NCBI RefSeq assembly: GCF_014654895.1
Contig: NZ_BNBE01000001.1
Location: 4,114,501 to 4,178,500 of the forward strand
Origin: Streptomyces filamentosus
GTDB taxonomy: Bacteria; Actinomycetota; Actinomycetes; Streptomycetales; Streptomycetaceae
DNA: 64,000 bases
Direction: 5' to 3'
Part shown: in pieces, positions 15,276 to 23,797 of the stretch
Layout: each line of letters opens with the position of its first letter
Position numbering within the stretch: the first letter of the stretch is position 1
The notes under the pieces: generated by a model
Databases searched by the model: none
Told to the model about the DNA's origin: nothing
The model's input: only the letters and a program-made list of their open reading frames with translations
Translations under genes and position numbers: made by a program

Positions 15276-16822
15276 GTTTCCCCCTCGTCGTCGTGTCCGC
15301 CGCGCGCGCTCCCGGCGGCCGGTCCCGGCGACCCGGACCAGTCGACGAGGCGGTTGGGGTCGTCGAAGAGGACGGCGAGGTGCCGCCCCGGGTGGACGTC
15401 CCGCTGCCTCGCGGCGGCGGTGGCGGCCTCGCTCCGCAGTTCCTTGGCGCGCTGCGGGAGTTCGACGGCCTTTCCCTTCAGGAGCTTCCTGGCCCGGCGG
15501 CGGAAGTCGGGGGACGGCGCGGGCCTGCGGTCCCACACGGCCAGCGGCACGCCGACGCGCAGCGCGGTCTCCAGGAAGGCGCGGCTGCCGGCCCCGTCCC
15601 GCAGCGGGGGGACGTCGAAGCCGACGGAGGCGAGGCCCTCGTCGGAGGCGAGCTTGCTGCTCCAGCGGACGGCGTCGTGGTCGCGCTGCCCGGTGGTGTC
15701 CCAGTGGCAGACGGTGTCGGGGGCGTCGAGCATCCGCTGCCAGCGGTTGTGCCACTGCCGGTGGTGCCGGGGGGCCCGCATCCGGTCCAGGCTGCGCAGG
15801 ACCACCGGGTAGGTGAGGCAGAGGGGGGTGGTGAGGCCCGAGCCGGAGGCGAACCACTCCACGGGGTGGTCGAGCAGGTGGAAGGGGAGGAAGAACTCCA
15901 GGACGGGGCGGCCGGGGCGGCCCGCCCACTCCTCCTCGGTGCGGCCGACCAGTTCGCCCACGGCGGCGGGGACCTCGGCCAGGGTGACGAGCCGGTCCTC
16001 CCCGCGGGCGGGCCGCCAGGGACCGGGCCGGATCTGGCGCCAGTGGGACAGCGTGTACCGGTCCGGGTCCATTCCGCTTCTGCACAACTGGAGAACGAGG
16101 CAGGCGGGCGCCGGTCGCGCGGCGGCCTCGCGGGCGATCTCGGCGCGGACGGCGGCGAGCTGCCGGGTGAGGAGGAGCTTGGCGGCCTGCGCGTCGTTCC
16201 ACTCGCGCAGCGCGGTGACGGTGGGCCGGTGGGGCTCGGAGCCGTCGAGCTCGTTGATCACGTGCTCGACGAGGACGGACACCGGGAGGAGCCCGTCGGG
16301 GCGGGCGTTGACCCGGGTGAGCAGGTCGAGGACCTCGTCGAGGCCGGTCACCGGGCGGGCGGGGAGGGGGAGTTCGTGTGCCGCGGCGTGGAGCAGGCCG
16401 AGGGCGTCGAGGTGCCGGAGCGGGGCCAGCAGGGCGCGGACCTCGCGCAGTTCGGCCTCGGGGAGGACCGGGAGGAGGTCGGGGAGGGGCGGGGGTGCGG
16501 TGGCGGCGGCGTCGGCGAGCCTGCGGATCTCCCGGACGGGGGTGGCGCCGGGGGCGTAGTCGCTCAGGGTGTCGGCCAGTTCGCGCAGGCCGTGGGGTTC
16601 GCGCAGGCAGCTCCGGACGATCTCCAGGATGTCCAGCCGGGTCCGTCCGTGCTGCGGGACGTCGCGCACCTCGGGTAACCGCTCCGCGAGCATGCTGATG
16701 AGGAGGCTGCGGCTGCCGGGGGCTTCGAGGCCCGGGACCGCGCACAGCTGCTCGACCAGCTCACGCCTGAGGTCCGGTGCGTGAGTGCCGTGCCCCTCGT
16801 CGAACGAAAGACCCCCCGTCAC
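15272..16822 (-). CDS. VMAP protein: effector-associated domain plus vWA-MoxR-associated C-terminal domain
   Basis: The protein has 516 residues, starting at GTG 16822. Residues ~15-95 form a helical EAD containing PGLEAPGSRSLLISMLAERL, LDILEIVRSCLREPHGL and LADTLSDYAPG. The same order of motifs occurs at the C-terminus of the caspase-like protein. A mainly helical middle (about 100-200) follows. The C-terminal ~300 residues match the pattern of VMAP-C domains, with CLVLQLC, a strand-rich core, FFLPFHLLDHPVEWF and PLAVWDRR. No signal or membrane segment is present. In ternary systems VMAP is the adaptor that links the MoxR/vWA switch to effectors through its EAD, so this protein should recruit the caspase. 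It is the first gene of the leftward operon. Confidence 0.82.
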   Translation of the reverse strand: MTGGLSFDEGHGTHAPDLRRELVEQLCAVPGLEAPGSRSLLISMLAERLPEVRDVPQHGRTRLDILEIVRSCLREPHGLRELADTLSDYAPGATPVREIRRLADAAATAPPPLPDLLPVLPEAELREVRALLAPLRHLDALGLLHAAAHELPLPARPVTGLDEVLDLLTRVNARPDGLLPVSVLVEHVINELDGSEPHRPTVTALREWNDAQAAKLLLTRQLAAVRAEIAREAAARPAPACLVLQLCRSGMDPDRYTLSHWRQIRPGPWRPARGEDRLVTLAEVPAAVGELVGRTEEEWAGRPGRPVLEFFLPFHLLDHPVEWFASGSGLTTPLCLTYPVVLRSLDRMRAPRHHRQWHNRWQRMLDAPDTVCHWDTTGQRDHDAVRWSSKLASDEGLASVGFDVPPLRDGAGSRAFLETALRVGVPLAVWDRRPAPSPDFRRRARKLLKGKAVELPQRAKELRSEAATAAARQRDVHPGRHLAVLFDDPNRLVDWSGSPGPAAGSARGGHDDEGET

Positions 16823-17019
16823 GGCTCTTGCGCTCCCAACTCCCGATCGGACATGGGCAGTACGGGCTCCGCGGCCCCGTCGTCCAGGGTATGGCTCGGG
16901 CCGGAGCCGTCGCCACCCCGTACGGGGGTTCCTTCCCCCGGAAGAGGACGTACCACGCGGAGCCCCGCCCGCCGCGGGTCCGTCCGGGGCTGCCGGGGCT
17001 CCCGGGGGAGCGCAGGGGA

Positions 17020-17436
<417 letters not shown>

Positions 17437-17510
17437 GGGGGTCCTTCCCTGAGGGGCGGTGCGGGCTGGGGGGCCGGTGGCCCGGCCCGTGGAACCATTA
17501 GTAGCGCACT

Positions 17511-17532
17511 ATTCAGTTGTGCACAACTCAAT
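17511..17532. promoter_or_regulatory. OhrR operator palindrome
   Basis: ATTC-AGTTGTGCACAACT-CAAT is a 22-bp inverted repeat with a perfect 14-bp core and one mismatched pair. It lies in the middle of the 129-nt region between ohr and ohrR, placed to control both directions. The OhrR dimer is the expected ligand, released when its cysteine is oxidised by organic hydroperoxide. Confidence 0.75.
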
Positions 17533-17553
17533 GGCGTGCGAGTGGCCTCCTTG

Positions 17554-17559
17554 TATCCT
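17554..17559 (+). promoter_or_regulatory. -10 element TATCCT of ohrR, leaderless type
   Basis: TATCCT is followed by 6 nt and then the ohrR ATG (17566), and no Shine-Dalgarno sequence precedes the start. Transcription should begin at or next to the start codon, giving a leaderless mRNA. Confidence 0.5.
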
Positions 17560-17565
17560 GGACCC

Positions 17566-18051
17566 ATGGACGCGCTCGACACCCTCCCCGACGAGGAGTT
17601 CCTCCGGCTCGACCGGCAGATCTGCTTCTCGCTCCACGCCGCCGCCCGCGCCTTCAACGGCGTCTACCGCGAGGCGCTCAAGGAGCTCGGGCTCACCTAC
17701 CCCCAGTACCTCGTCATGCTCGTCCTCTGGGAGCACGGCGAACTGCCCGTCAAGGGGATCGGCGAGCGGCTGCGGCTCGACTCCGGCACCCTGTCGCCGC
17801 TGCTCAAGCGGCTGGAGGCGGCCGGACACGTCGAGCGCAGGCGCAGCGCCGAGGACGAGCGGTCCGTCACCGTCCGCGTCACCGCGGAGGGCGCCGCCCT
17901 GCGCGAGCGGGCCCTCGGGGTGCCCCGCCGGATCGGCGCCGCCACCGGTCTCGACCTCGCGGACATCACCGACCTGCGCGAACGGCTCACCGCCCTCGCC
18001 GCCCGCCTGGACGGCCTCGACCCCGACGAGCTGCGCCCCTCCTGCGGCTGA
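17566..18051 (+). CDS. ohrR: MarR-family organic peroxide sensor OhrR
   Basis: The protein has 161 residues; ATG 17566 is chosen because it follows a -10 element directly. It has the MarR winged helix, with a recognition region of about 50-100 (VKGIGERLRLDSGTLSPLLKRLEAAGHVERR) and the wing carrying D-E-R. Cys20 in DRQICFSLHAAARAF is at the place of the peroxide-sensing cysteine of OhrR, and the neighbouring sequence is typical of the family. It represses ohr and itself through the palindrome at 17511-17532. Oxidation by organic hydroperoxides releases it. Confidence 0.9.
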   Translation: MDALDTLPDEEFLRLDRQICFSLHAAARAFNGVYREALKELGLTYPQYLVMLVLWEHGELPVKGIGERLRLDSGTLSPLLKRLEAAGHVERRRSAEDERSVTVRVTAEGAALRERALGVPRRIGAATGLDLADITDLRERLTALAARLDGLDPDELRPSCG

Positions 18052-18128
18052 CGGCGGCGGGGCGTGGCGCCGGCCCCGGGTCCGCCTCCCTTCATCAAAA
18101 TGTAAGGGTCGAATAAAAAGAGCACTCC

Positions 18129-18134
18129 TATACT
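18129..18134 (+). promoter_or_regulatory. -10 element TATACT of the acetyltransferase gene, leaderless type
   Basis: TATACT lies 6 nt before the ATG at 18141, in an A/T-rich pocket (from about 18091). No ribosome site is present, which fits leaderless transcription. Confidence 0.5.
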
Positions 18135-18140
18135 CGGGTC

Positions 18141-18635
18141 ATGTCCGAGATCACCATCCGCCGCGCCACCGCGGCCGACTCCGCCCGCCTGACCCGGCTC
18201 GTCCGCGGTTCCGGCGCCTACCGGGGCCCGTACGCCGTCATGGTCGACGGCTACCGGGTCGGGGGCGCCTACGTCGAGCACCACCCGGTCCACGTCGCCG
18301 TCGACGCCGACGGCCGCGTCCTCGGCTTCTACGCGCTCCTCCTCGACGAGGCCGAGCTCGACCTCGCCTTCGTCGCCGACGACGCCCAGGGGCTCGGCAT
18401 CGGACGCCGGCTGATGGAGCACATGACCGGCGAGGCCCGCGCCGCCGGGCTCACCGCCGTCCGGGTCGTCGCCCACCCGCCCGCCGAGGAGTTCTACCTG
18501 CGCACCGGCGCCCGCCGCACCGGCACCGTCGCCGCCTCCGGCCGCGTCTTCTGGGACCGCCCCGAGCTGAGCTACGACCTCACCGGACCCGACGCCCCTG
18601 CCGCCCCCGCCGGACCCGGCGCGGACGCCGCGTGA
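18141..18635 (+). CDS. GNAT-family N-acetyltransferase
   Basis: The protein has 164 residues of single-domain GNAT fold. RRATAADSARLTRLV begins the fold. The acetyl-CoA loop is FVADDAQGLGIGRRLMEHM (about 74-92), with the Q-x-x-G-x-G signature in QGLGIG, and a C-terminal EEFYLRTGARRTG strand-helix follows. The acceptor cannot be read from sequence. Its TGA overlaps the GTG of the MFS gene (GTGA), so the two are co-expressed. Acetylation and export of the same small molecule, for example a drug, is a plausible but unproven link. The tail is Ala/Pro-rich. Confidence 0.88.
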   Translation: MSEITIRRATAADSARLTRLVRGSGAYRGPYAVMVDGYRVGGAYVEHHPVHVAVDADGRVLGFYALLLDEAELDLAFVADDAQGLGIGRRLMEHMTGEARAAGLTAVRVVAHPPAEEFYLRTGARRTGTVAASGRVFWDRPELSYDLTGPDAPAAPAGPGADAA

Positions 18636-19888
18636 CCGCCGTCGAATCGCCGCAGGAGGAGAAGCGGCGGATCTTCGCCGACCTCACCCCGCTGCGCACC
18701 TCCGCCGACTACCGCCGCCTCTGGTTCGGGAACACCGTCTCCTGGATCGGCCAGGGCATGACCGCCCTCGCCGTCTCCCTCCAGGTGTACGACATCACCG
18801 GCTCGGCCTTCTCGGTCGGCCTCGTCGGCCTCTGCTCCCTCGTCCCGCTCGTCGTCTTCGGCCTGTACGGCGGGGCCATCGCGGACACCGTCGACCGCCG
18901 CGCCCTCGGCCTGGCCGGCGCCACCGGCTCCGCCGTCCTCTCCGCCGCGCTCGCCGCCGCCGCCTTCGCCGGCTTCCACCGCGTCTGGTTCCTCTACGCG
19001 ATCGTCGCCCTCCAGGCCGTCTGCGCCGCCCTCAACTCGCCCGCCCGCAGCGCGATGATCCCCCGCCTGATCCCGCCGGAGCAGCTGCGCGCCGCCAACG
19101 CGCTCAACTCCATGGTCATGACCTTCGGCACCCTCGTCGGCCCCAGCCTCGGCGGCGTGATCGTGGGCCTCGCCGGCTACCAGACGGCCTACACCATCGA
19201 CGCCCTCGCCTTCTCCGCGAGCCTGTACGCGATGTGGCGCCTGCCCGCCATGCCGCCGGAGCACACCGGGGCCAGGCGCGCCTCCGTCCTCGACGGGCTG
19301 CGTTTCCTCGGCACCCGCCCCAACCTGCGCGCCACCTTCGTCTCCGACCTCTTCGCGATGATCCTGGCCCAGCCGAAGGCGCTCTTCCCGGCCGTCGCCG
19401 CGCTCTGGTTCGGCGGCGACGCGAAGACCACCGGACTCCTCGTCGCCGCGCCCGCGTTCGGCGCGCTGATGGGCGGGGTGGTCTCCGGCTGGCAGGGCCG
19501 GATCCGCCACCACGGGCAGGCCATCCTCGTCGCCGTCGCCGCCTGGGGCCTCGCGATCGCCGCGTTCGGCCTCAGCCGGAACCTCTGGATCGGGCTGCTC
19601 TGCCTGGCCGCCGCCGGCTACGCCGACACCTCTTCGATGATCTTCCGGAACACGATGATGCAGGTCGCCGCCCCGGACGAGATGCGCGGCCGCCTCCAGG
19701 GCGTCTTCATCGTGGTCGTCGCGGGCGGCCCCCGGCTCGGCGACTTCGTGGCCGGCTCCGTCGCCGGCCTCACCTCGCCGGCGGTCGCCATCACCGGCGG
19801 CGGACTCGCCTGCGTCCTCGCCATCGCCGTCTTCGCGCTGTACGCCCGCGGCTTCCGGCGCTACGACGCCCACGACCCGAAGCCCTGA
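18632..19888 (+). CDS. MFS transporter (EntS-like exporter)
   Basis: The protein has 418 residues, with GTG at 18632 coupled to the preceding acetyltransferase. About 12 hydrophobic helices are present. The MFS loop motif between helices 2 and 3 reads GGAIADTVDRR, and NSPARSAMIPRLIP and NALNSMVMTFGTLVGP are characteristic of the enterobactin-exporter/MFS_3 group. It probably exports a small molecule or drug using the proton gradient. The substrate is unknown; no siderophore genes are nearby. Confidence 0.85.
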   Translation: MTAVESPQEEKRRIFADLTPLRTSADYRRLWFGNTVSWIGQGMTALAVSLQVYDITGSAFSVGLVGLCSLVPLVVFGLYGGAIADTVDRRALGLAGATGSAVLSAALAAAAFAGFHRVWFLYAIVALQAVCAALNSPARSAMIPRLIPPEQLRAANALNSMVMTFGTLVGPSLGGVIVGLAGYQTAYTIDALAFSASLYAMWRLPAMPPEHTGARRASVLDGLRFLGTRPNLRATFVSDLFAMILAQPKALFPAVAALWFGGDAKTTGLLVAAPAFGALMGGVVSGWQGRIRHHGQAILVAVAAWGLAIAAFGLSRNLWIGLLCLAAAGYADTSSMIFRNTMMQVAAPDEMRGRLQGVFIVVVAGGPRLGDFVAGSVAGLTSPAVAITGGGLACVLAIAVFALYARGFRRYDAHDPKP

Positions 19889-20067
19889 GCCCGGCCGGGG
19901 GCGGTTACGGACGTTACCGTCCCGAACCACCCCCGGCAGACTGGCGGTTGGCCGCCACGGCACATAGCCGCCAGCCGGAACGGGAGTCAACTCCCGCCCC
20001 ACGGACCAGACTCCTCGCGGATCCGGAACCCACACCCCCGAGCCCCGGGCCCGCGAGGAGTCGTTCG

Positions 20068-23000
20068 ATGACCGCACCGCCGACCAGAGGAAGGGCCGGG
20101 CTGATCGCCGTCGGCGTCTCCCTCGTGATGCTCTCGGCCGGGCAGACCGCCGCCGCGCCGGGCGCCGCGGCCGCCGCCGTGCCCGGCACCTCCACGGGTC
20201 CGGCCGCGTCCACCACCGTCACCCTCGTCACCGGCGACCGGGTCACCCTCACCGGCCTCGACGGCGGGCGGCGGACCGTCACCGTCGACCGGGCGAAGGG
20301 CGCCACCGGCGCCGTCCGCACCCGGGTCGCCGACGGCCGGATCACGGTCGTCCCCGACGAGGCCCGCCGCTACCTCGACTCCGGCGCCCTCGACCCGCGC
20401 CTCTTCGACGTCACCGGCCTCGCCGAGCAGGGCGTCACCGGCGCGCTCCCGCTGATCGTCACGTACGGCGGGAAGAACGCCCGGACCGCGCCCGCCGCCG
20501 CCCCGCGCGGCACCGAGACCGTCCGCGCGCTGCCCAGCGTCGGCGGCGCCGCCGTCACCGCCACCGACCCGGCCGCCTTCTGGCAGTCCTTCACCGGGAG
20601 GGCCGCCGCCCGCACGGCCGCCCCCGCCAAGGTGTGGCTGGACGCCCGGGTGAAGGCCGCCATGGCCGACTCCAACGCCCAGATCGGCACCCCGAAGGCA
20701 TGGGAGGCCGGACTCACCGGCAAGGGCGTCAAGGTCGCCGTCCTCGACACCGGCGTCGACGCCTCCCACCCCGACCTCGCCGGCCGGATCACCGAGTCGA
20801 AGTCCTTCATCGCCGGCCAGGAGGTCGCCGACCGCAACGGCCACGGCACCCACGTCACCTCCACCGTCGGCGGCAGCGGCGCCGGTTCCGGCGGCAGGGA
20901 GAAGGGCGTCGCCCCCGGCACCACCCTCGCCGTCGGCAAGGTCCTCAGCGACGAGGGCTACGGCTCCGAGTCGGAGATCATCGCCGGCATGGAGTGGGCC
21001 GCCGAGGACGTCGACGCGAAGATCGTGTCGATGAGCCTCGGCTCCCCGGAGGGCAGCGACGGCACCGACCCGATGGCCCAGGCCGTGAACACCCTCTCGG
21101 CCGAGACCGGCGCCCTCTTCGTCGTCGCCGCGGGCAACTCCGGCGCCCCCGGCAGCATCGGCTCGCCCGGCGCCGCCGACTCCGCCCTCACCGTCGGCGC
21201 CGTCGACTCCGCCGACGAGGCCGCCTACTTCACCAGCAAGGGCCCCCGCCACCGCGACCAGGCCCTCAAGCCCGACCTCTCCGCGCCCGGCGTCGGCATC
21301 CTCGCCGCCCGCTCCGGGCTCACCGCGGGCACCGGTCTCTACACCTCGATGAACGGCACCTCCATGGCGACCCCGCACGTCGCCGGAGTCGCCGCGCTCC
21401 TCGCCGAGAAGCACTCCGACTGGACCGGCGCCCAGCTCAAGGACGCCCTCATGTCCACCTCGAAGACGCTGGCCGACTCCGCGTACGACCTCGGCGCGGG
21501 CCGCGTCGACGTCGCCGCCGCCGTCACCGCGGACGTCACCGCCACCGGCTCCGCCGACCTCGGCTTCTTCTCCTGGCCGTACGAGGCGAACCGGCCGGTC
21601 ACCCGGACCGTCACCTACGCCAACTCCTCCGGCGCCCCGGTCGAGCTGACCCTCGCCGTCGAGGGCATGCCCGCCGGCACCGCCACCCTCGCCGACACCG
21701 TCCTCACCGTCCCCGCCCGCGGCACCGCGTCCACCACCGTCACCGGCGACGGCACCGGCGCCCCGGTCGGCACCAGCTCCGGCCGGATCACCGCCGCCGC
21801 CGGCGGCGTCCCCGTCGCCCACACCGCCCTCGGCCTGGTCAAGGAGGAGGAGCGCCACACCCTCACCGTCCACGTCAAGGACCGCGACGGCGCCCCCGCC
21901 GCCACGGGCCTCGGCCTGCGGAACCTCACCTCCGGCGACGACCCCTTCCCGGCCTCCGTCGGCGGGTCCGGCACCCTGGAACTCCGCCTGAAGCCCGGCA
22001 CGTACACCGTCGACACCTTCCTCGACGTGCGCGGCTCCCACGGCGCCGACTCCCTCGGCCTCGGTTTCCTGACCGCCCCCGAGGTCGTCCTCGACCGCGA
22101 CCGCGAGATCACCCTCGACGGCCGGAAGCTGCGCGAGATCCGCGCCGAGGTCGAGAGGCGCACCGAGACCCGCCAGCTCCTCATGGAGTACGACCGCGAG
22201 GCGAACGGCGTCTCCTACACCGACATCGTGCAGGTGCCCCTCACCTACGACTCGATCTTCGCCGCGCCCACCGCGCCCGTCACCACCGGCTCCTTCGAGT
22301 ACCGGACCGCCTGGCGGCTCGGCAAGCCCGTCCTGGAGGCGAGCGTCGACGGCGTCCGCCTCGCCGACCTCCGCCCGCAGGCGGGCGCCGGCCTCCTCGA
22401 AGGCCGCCACCGCCTCGGCCTCGCCGACGCGGGCACCGGCACCCCCGCCGAGTACGCGGGCACGGACGTCACCGGCAAGGCCGTCCTCGTCCGCCTCGCC
22501 CCCGGCGCGGACCCGGCCGAGGTCGCCCAGGCCGCGCAGGACGCCGGGGCGAAGGCCCTGGTCGTCACCGACGACGCCGCGGGCCGGCTGATGAAGTGGT
22601 TCGGCACCGCCGACTACGAGGACCGCCCGCTCGCCGTCGCCACCGTGAACCGCGCCGACGCCGCCCGGCTCGCCGCCGGCGCCGCCCGCGGCACCCGCCT
22701 CGACCTCACCGGCACCCGCTTCACCCCGTACACCTACGACCTCTCCGAGGGCCACCCCGGCAGCATCGGCACCGACCTGGCGTACCGCCCCGGCGAGCGC
22801 GACCTGGCCACCGTCCGCTCCGCCTTCCACGCGCCCACCGGGCGGAAGGAGGACGGCGGCGAGTTCCGCTACTCCCTCACCGACGCCTTCCCGGTCGGCG
22901 TCGGCTTCAAGGAGCGGATCGCCTTCCCCGCCGAGCGCACCGAGTACGTCTCCACCGGCACCGGCCAGCAGTGGCACGAGTCCGTCGACCTCGGCACCTC

Positions 23001-23748
23001 CCTGGAGGAGCGCGGCGGCCGCTCCGTGTACCGCGGCGGCTCCACCGTCCGCCTCGACTGGTTCGGCCCCGTCTGGCACCCCTGGCTCGGCACCGGCCTC
23101 GGCTGGGGCCAGCAGCGGAGCGGCGACACCGTCCGGTTCAACACCCCCGGCTGGGGCGACTCCGGCCCCGACCACACCGGCTTCGGCGACGTGTGGGGCG
23201 ACGACACCATGACCCAGACCACCGAGGTGTTCGTCGACGGGGTGTCGCAGGGCCGCAGGACGGGCTCCGGCTACACCATCTGGGACGCGCCCGCGCAGGA
23301 GGCCACGTACCAGGTCGTCACCGAGACCGCCCTCGACCCCGCCCGCTGGCGCCTCGGCACCGAGGGCCGCAGCGAGTGGACCGTCCGCTCCGCCGAGACC
23401 CCGGCCGACCGCTTCACCTACCTGCCGATGCTCAACCTCGGCCTCGACCTCGACACCGACCTGTACGGGAACGTCCGGGCCGGCGCCCGGGTCCCCGTCG
23501 GCGTCTCCGCCGAGTACGTGAAGGGCGCCACCGGCACCGGCACGATCACCGGCGGCCGCCTGGAGGTCTCCTACGACGACGGCGCCACCTGGAGGGGGGT
23601 CTCCCTCCGCAAGGGCCGCGGCGCCTCCTGGACCGGTGAGCTCCGCGTCCCGTCCGGCGCGGCGGCCGTCTCGCTGCGGGCCGGGGCCACCGACGACCGG
23701 GGCGGCTCCGTCGCCCAGGAGCTGATCCACGCGGTCGGCGTGAGGTAA
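20068..23748 (+). CDS. large secreted subtilisin-like serine protease (S8 family)
   Basis: The protein has 1,226 residues; ATG 20068 has CGAGGAG 7 nt upstream. A Sec signal peptide (about 1-35, ending AAAPGA) and a propeptide region precede the catalytic domain. The triad is Asp227 (AVLDTGVD), His259 (NGHGTHV) and Ser432 (NGTSMATPH), with oxyanion Asn357 (AAGNSG). After the catalytic domain come beta-rich Ig-like segments. A PA-like domain (about 770-890, AGTDVTGKAVLVRLAPG) and more beta modules reach the C-terminus. It has the length and order of the large Streptomyces S8 proteases, which degrade external protein. It is monocistronic, followed by a strong terminator hairpin. Confidence 0.92.
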   Translation: MTAPPTRGRAGLIAVGVSLVMLSAGQTAAAPGAAAAAVPGTSTGPAASTTVTLVTGDRVTLTGLDGGRRTVTVDRAKGATGAVRTRVADGRITVVPDEARRYLDSGALDPRLFDVTGLAEQGVTGALPLIVTYGGKNARTAPAAAPRGTETVRALPSVGGAAVTATDPAAFWQSFTGRAAARTAAPAKVWLDARVKAAMADSNAQIGTPKAWEAGLTGKGVKVAVLDTGVDASHPDLAGRITESKSFIAGQEVADRNGHGTHVTSTVGGSGAGSGGREKGVAPGTTLAVGKVLSDEGYGSESEIIAGMEWAAEDVDAKIVSMSLGSPEGSDGTDPMAQAVNTLSAETGALFVVAAGNSGAPGSIGSPGAADSALTVGAVDSADEAAYFTSKGPRHRDQALKPDLSAPGVGILAARSGLTAGTGLYTSMNGTSMATPHVAGVAALLAEKHSDWTGAQLKDALMSTSKTLADSAYDLGAGRVDVAAAVTADVTATGSADLGFFSWPYEANRPVTRTVTYANSSGAPVELTLAVEGMPAGTATLADTVLTVPARGTASTTVTGDGTGAPVGTSSGRITAAAGGVPVAHTALGLVKEEERHTLTVHVKDRDGAPAATGLGLRNLTSGDDPFPASVGGSGTLELRLKPGTYTVDTFLDVRGSHGADSLGLGFLTAPEVVLDRDREITLDGRKLREIRAEVERRTETRQLLMEYDREANGVSYTDIVQVPLTYDSIFAAPTAPVTTGSFEYRTAWRLGKPVLEASVDGVRLADLRPQAGAGLLEGRHRLGLADAGTGTPAEYAGTDVTGKAVLVRLAPGADPAEVAQAAQDAGAKALVVTDDAAGRLMKWFGTADYEDRPLAVATVNRADAARLAAGAARGTRLDLTGTRFTPYTYDLSEGHPGSIGTDLAYRPGERDLATVRSAFHAPTGRKEDGGEFRYSLTDAFPVGVGFKERIAFPAERTEYVSTGTGQQWHESVDLGTSLEERGGRSVYRGGSTVRLDWFGPVWHPWLGTGLGWGQQRSGDTVRFNTPGWGDSGPDHTGFGDVWGDDTMTQTTEVFVDGVSQGRRTGSGYTIWDAPAQEATYQVVTETALDPARWRLGTEGRSEWTVRSAETPADRFTYLPMLNLGLDLDTDLYGNVRAGARVPVGVSAEYVKGATGTGTITGGRLEVSYDDGATWRGVSLRKGRGASWTGELRVPSGAAAVSLRAGATDDRGGSVAQELIHAVGVR

Positions 23749-23761
23749 CCCGCCGCGCGGG

Positions 23762-23793
23762 GGAGGGCCGGATCCGCACGGGTCCGGCCCTCC
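23762..23793. terminator. bidirectional terminator hairpin
   Basis: GGAGGGCCGGA at 23762-23772 pairs exactly with TCCGGCCCTCC at 23783-23793. Three further base pairs (one a wobble) leave a GCAC loop. It lies between the convergent protease and acyl-CoA synthetase genes. No T-run follows, as is usual in this GC range. Confidence 0.75.
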
Positions 23794-23797
23794 GCCG

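Noticed and set aside
19987..23730. 1,247-codon minus-strand frame opposite the subtilisin
   Set aside because: Low-complexity Gly/Val/Asp/Ala shadow without any domain; the + strand has the full catalytic triad.
19234..23748. Open frame starting at 19234 and joined to the subtilisin
   Set aside because: The part before 20068 is out-of-frame sequence of the MFS gene; the protease starts at ATG 20068 with its ribosome site and signal peptide.
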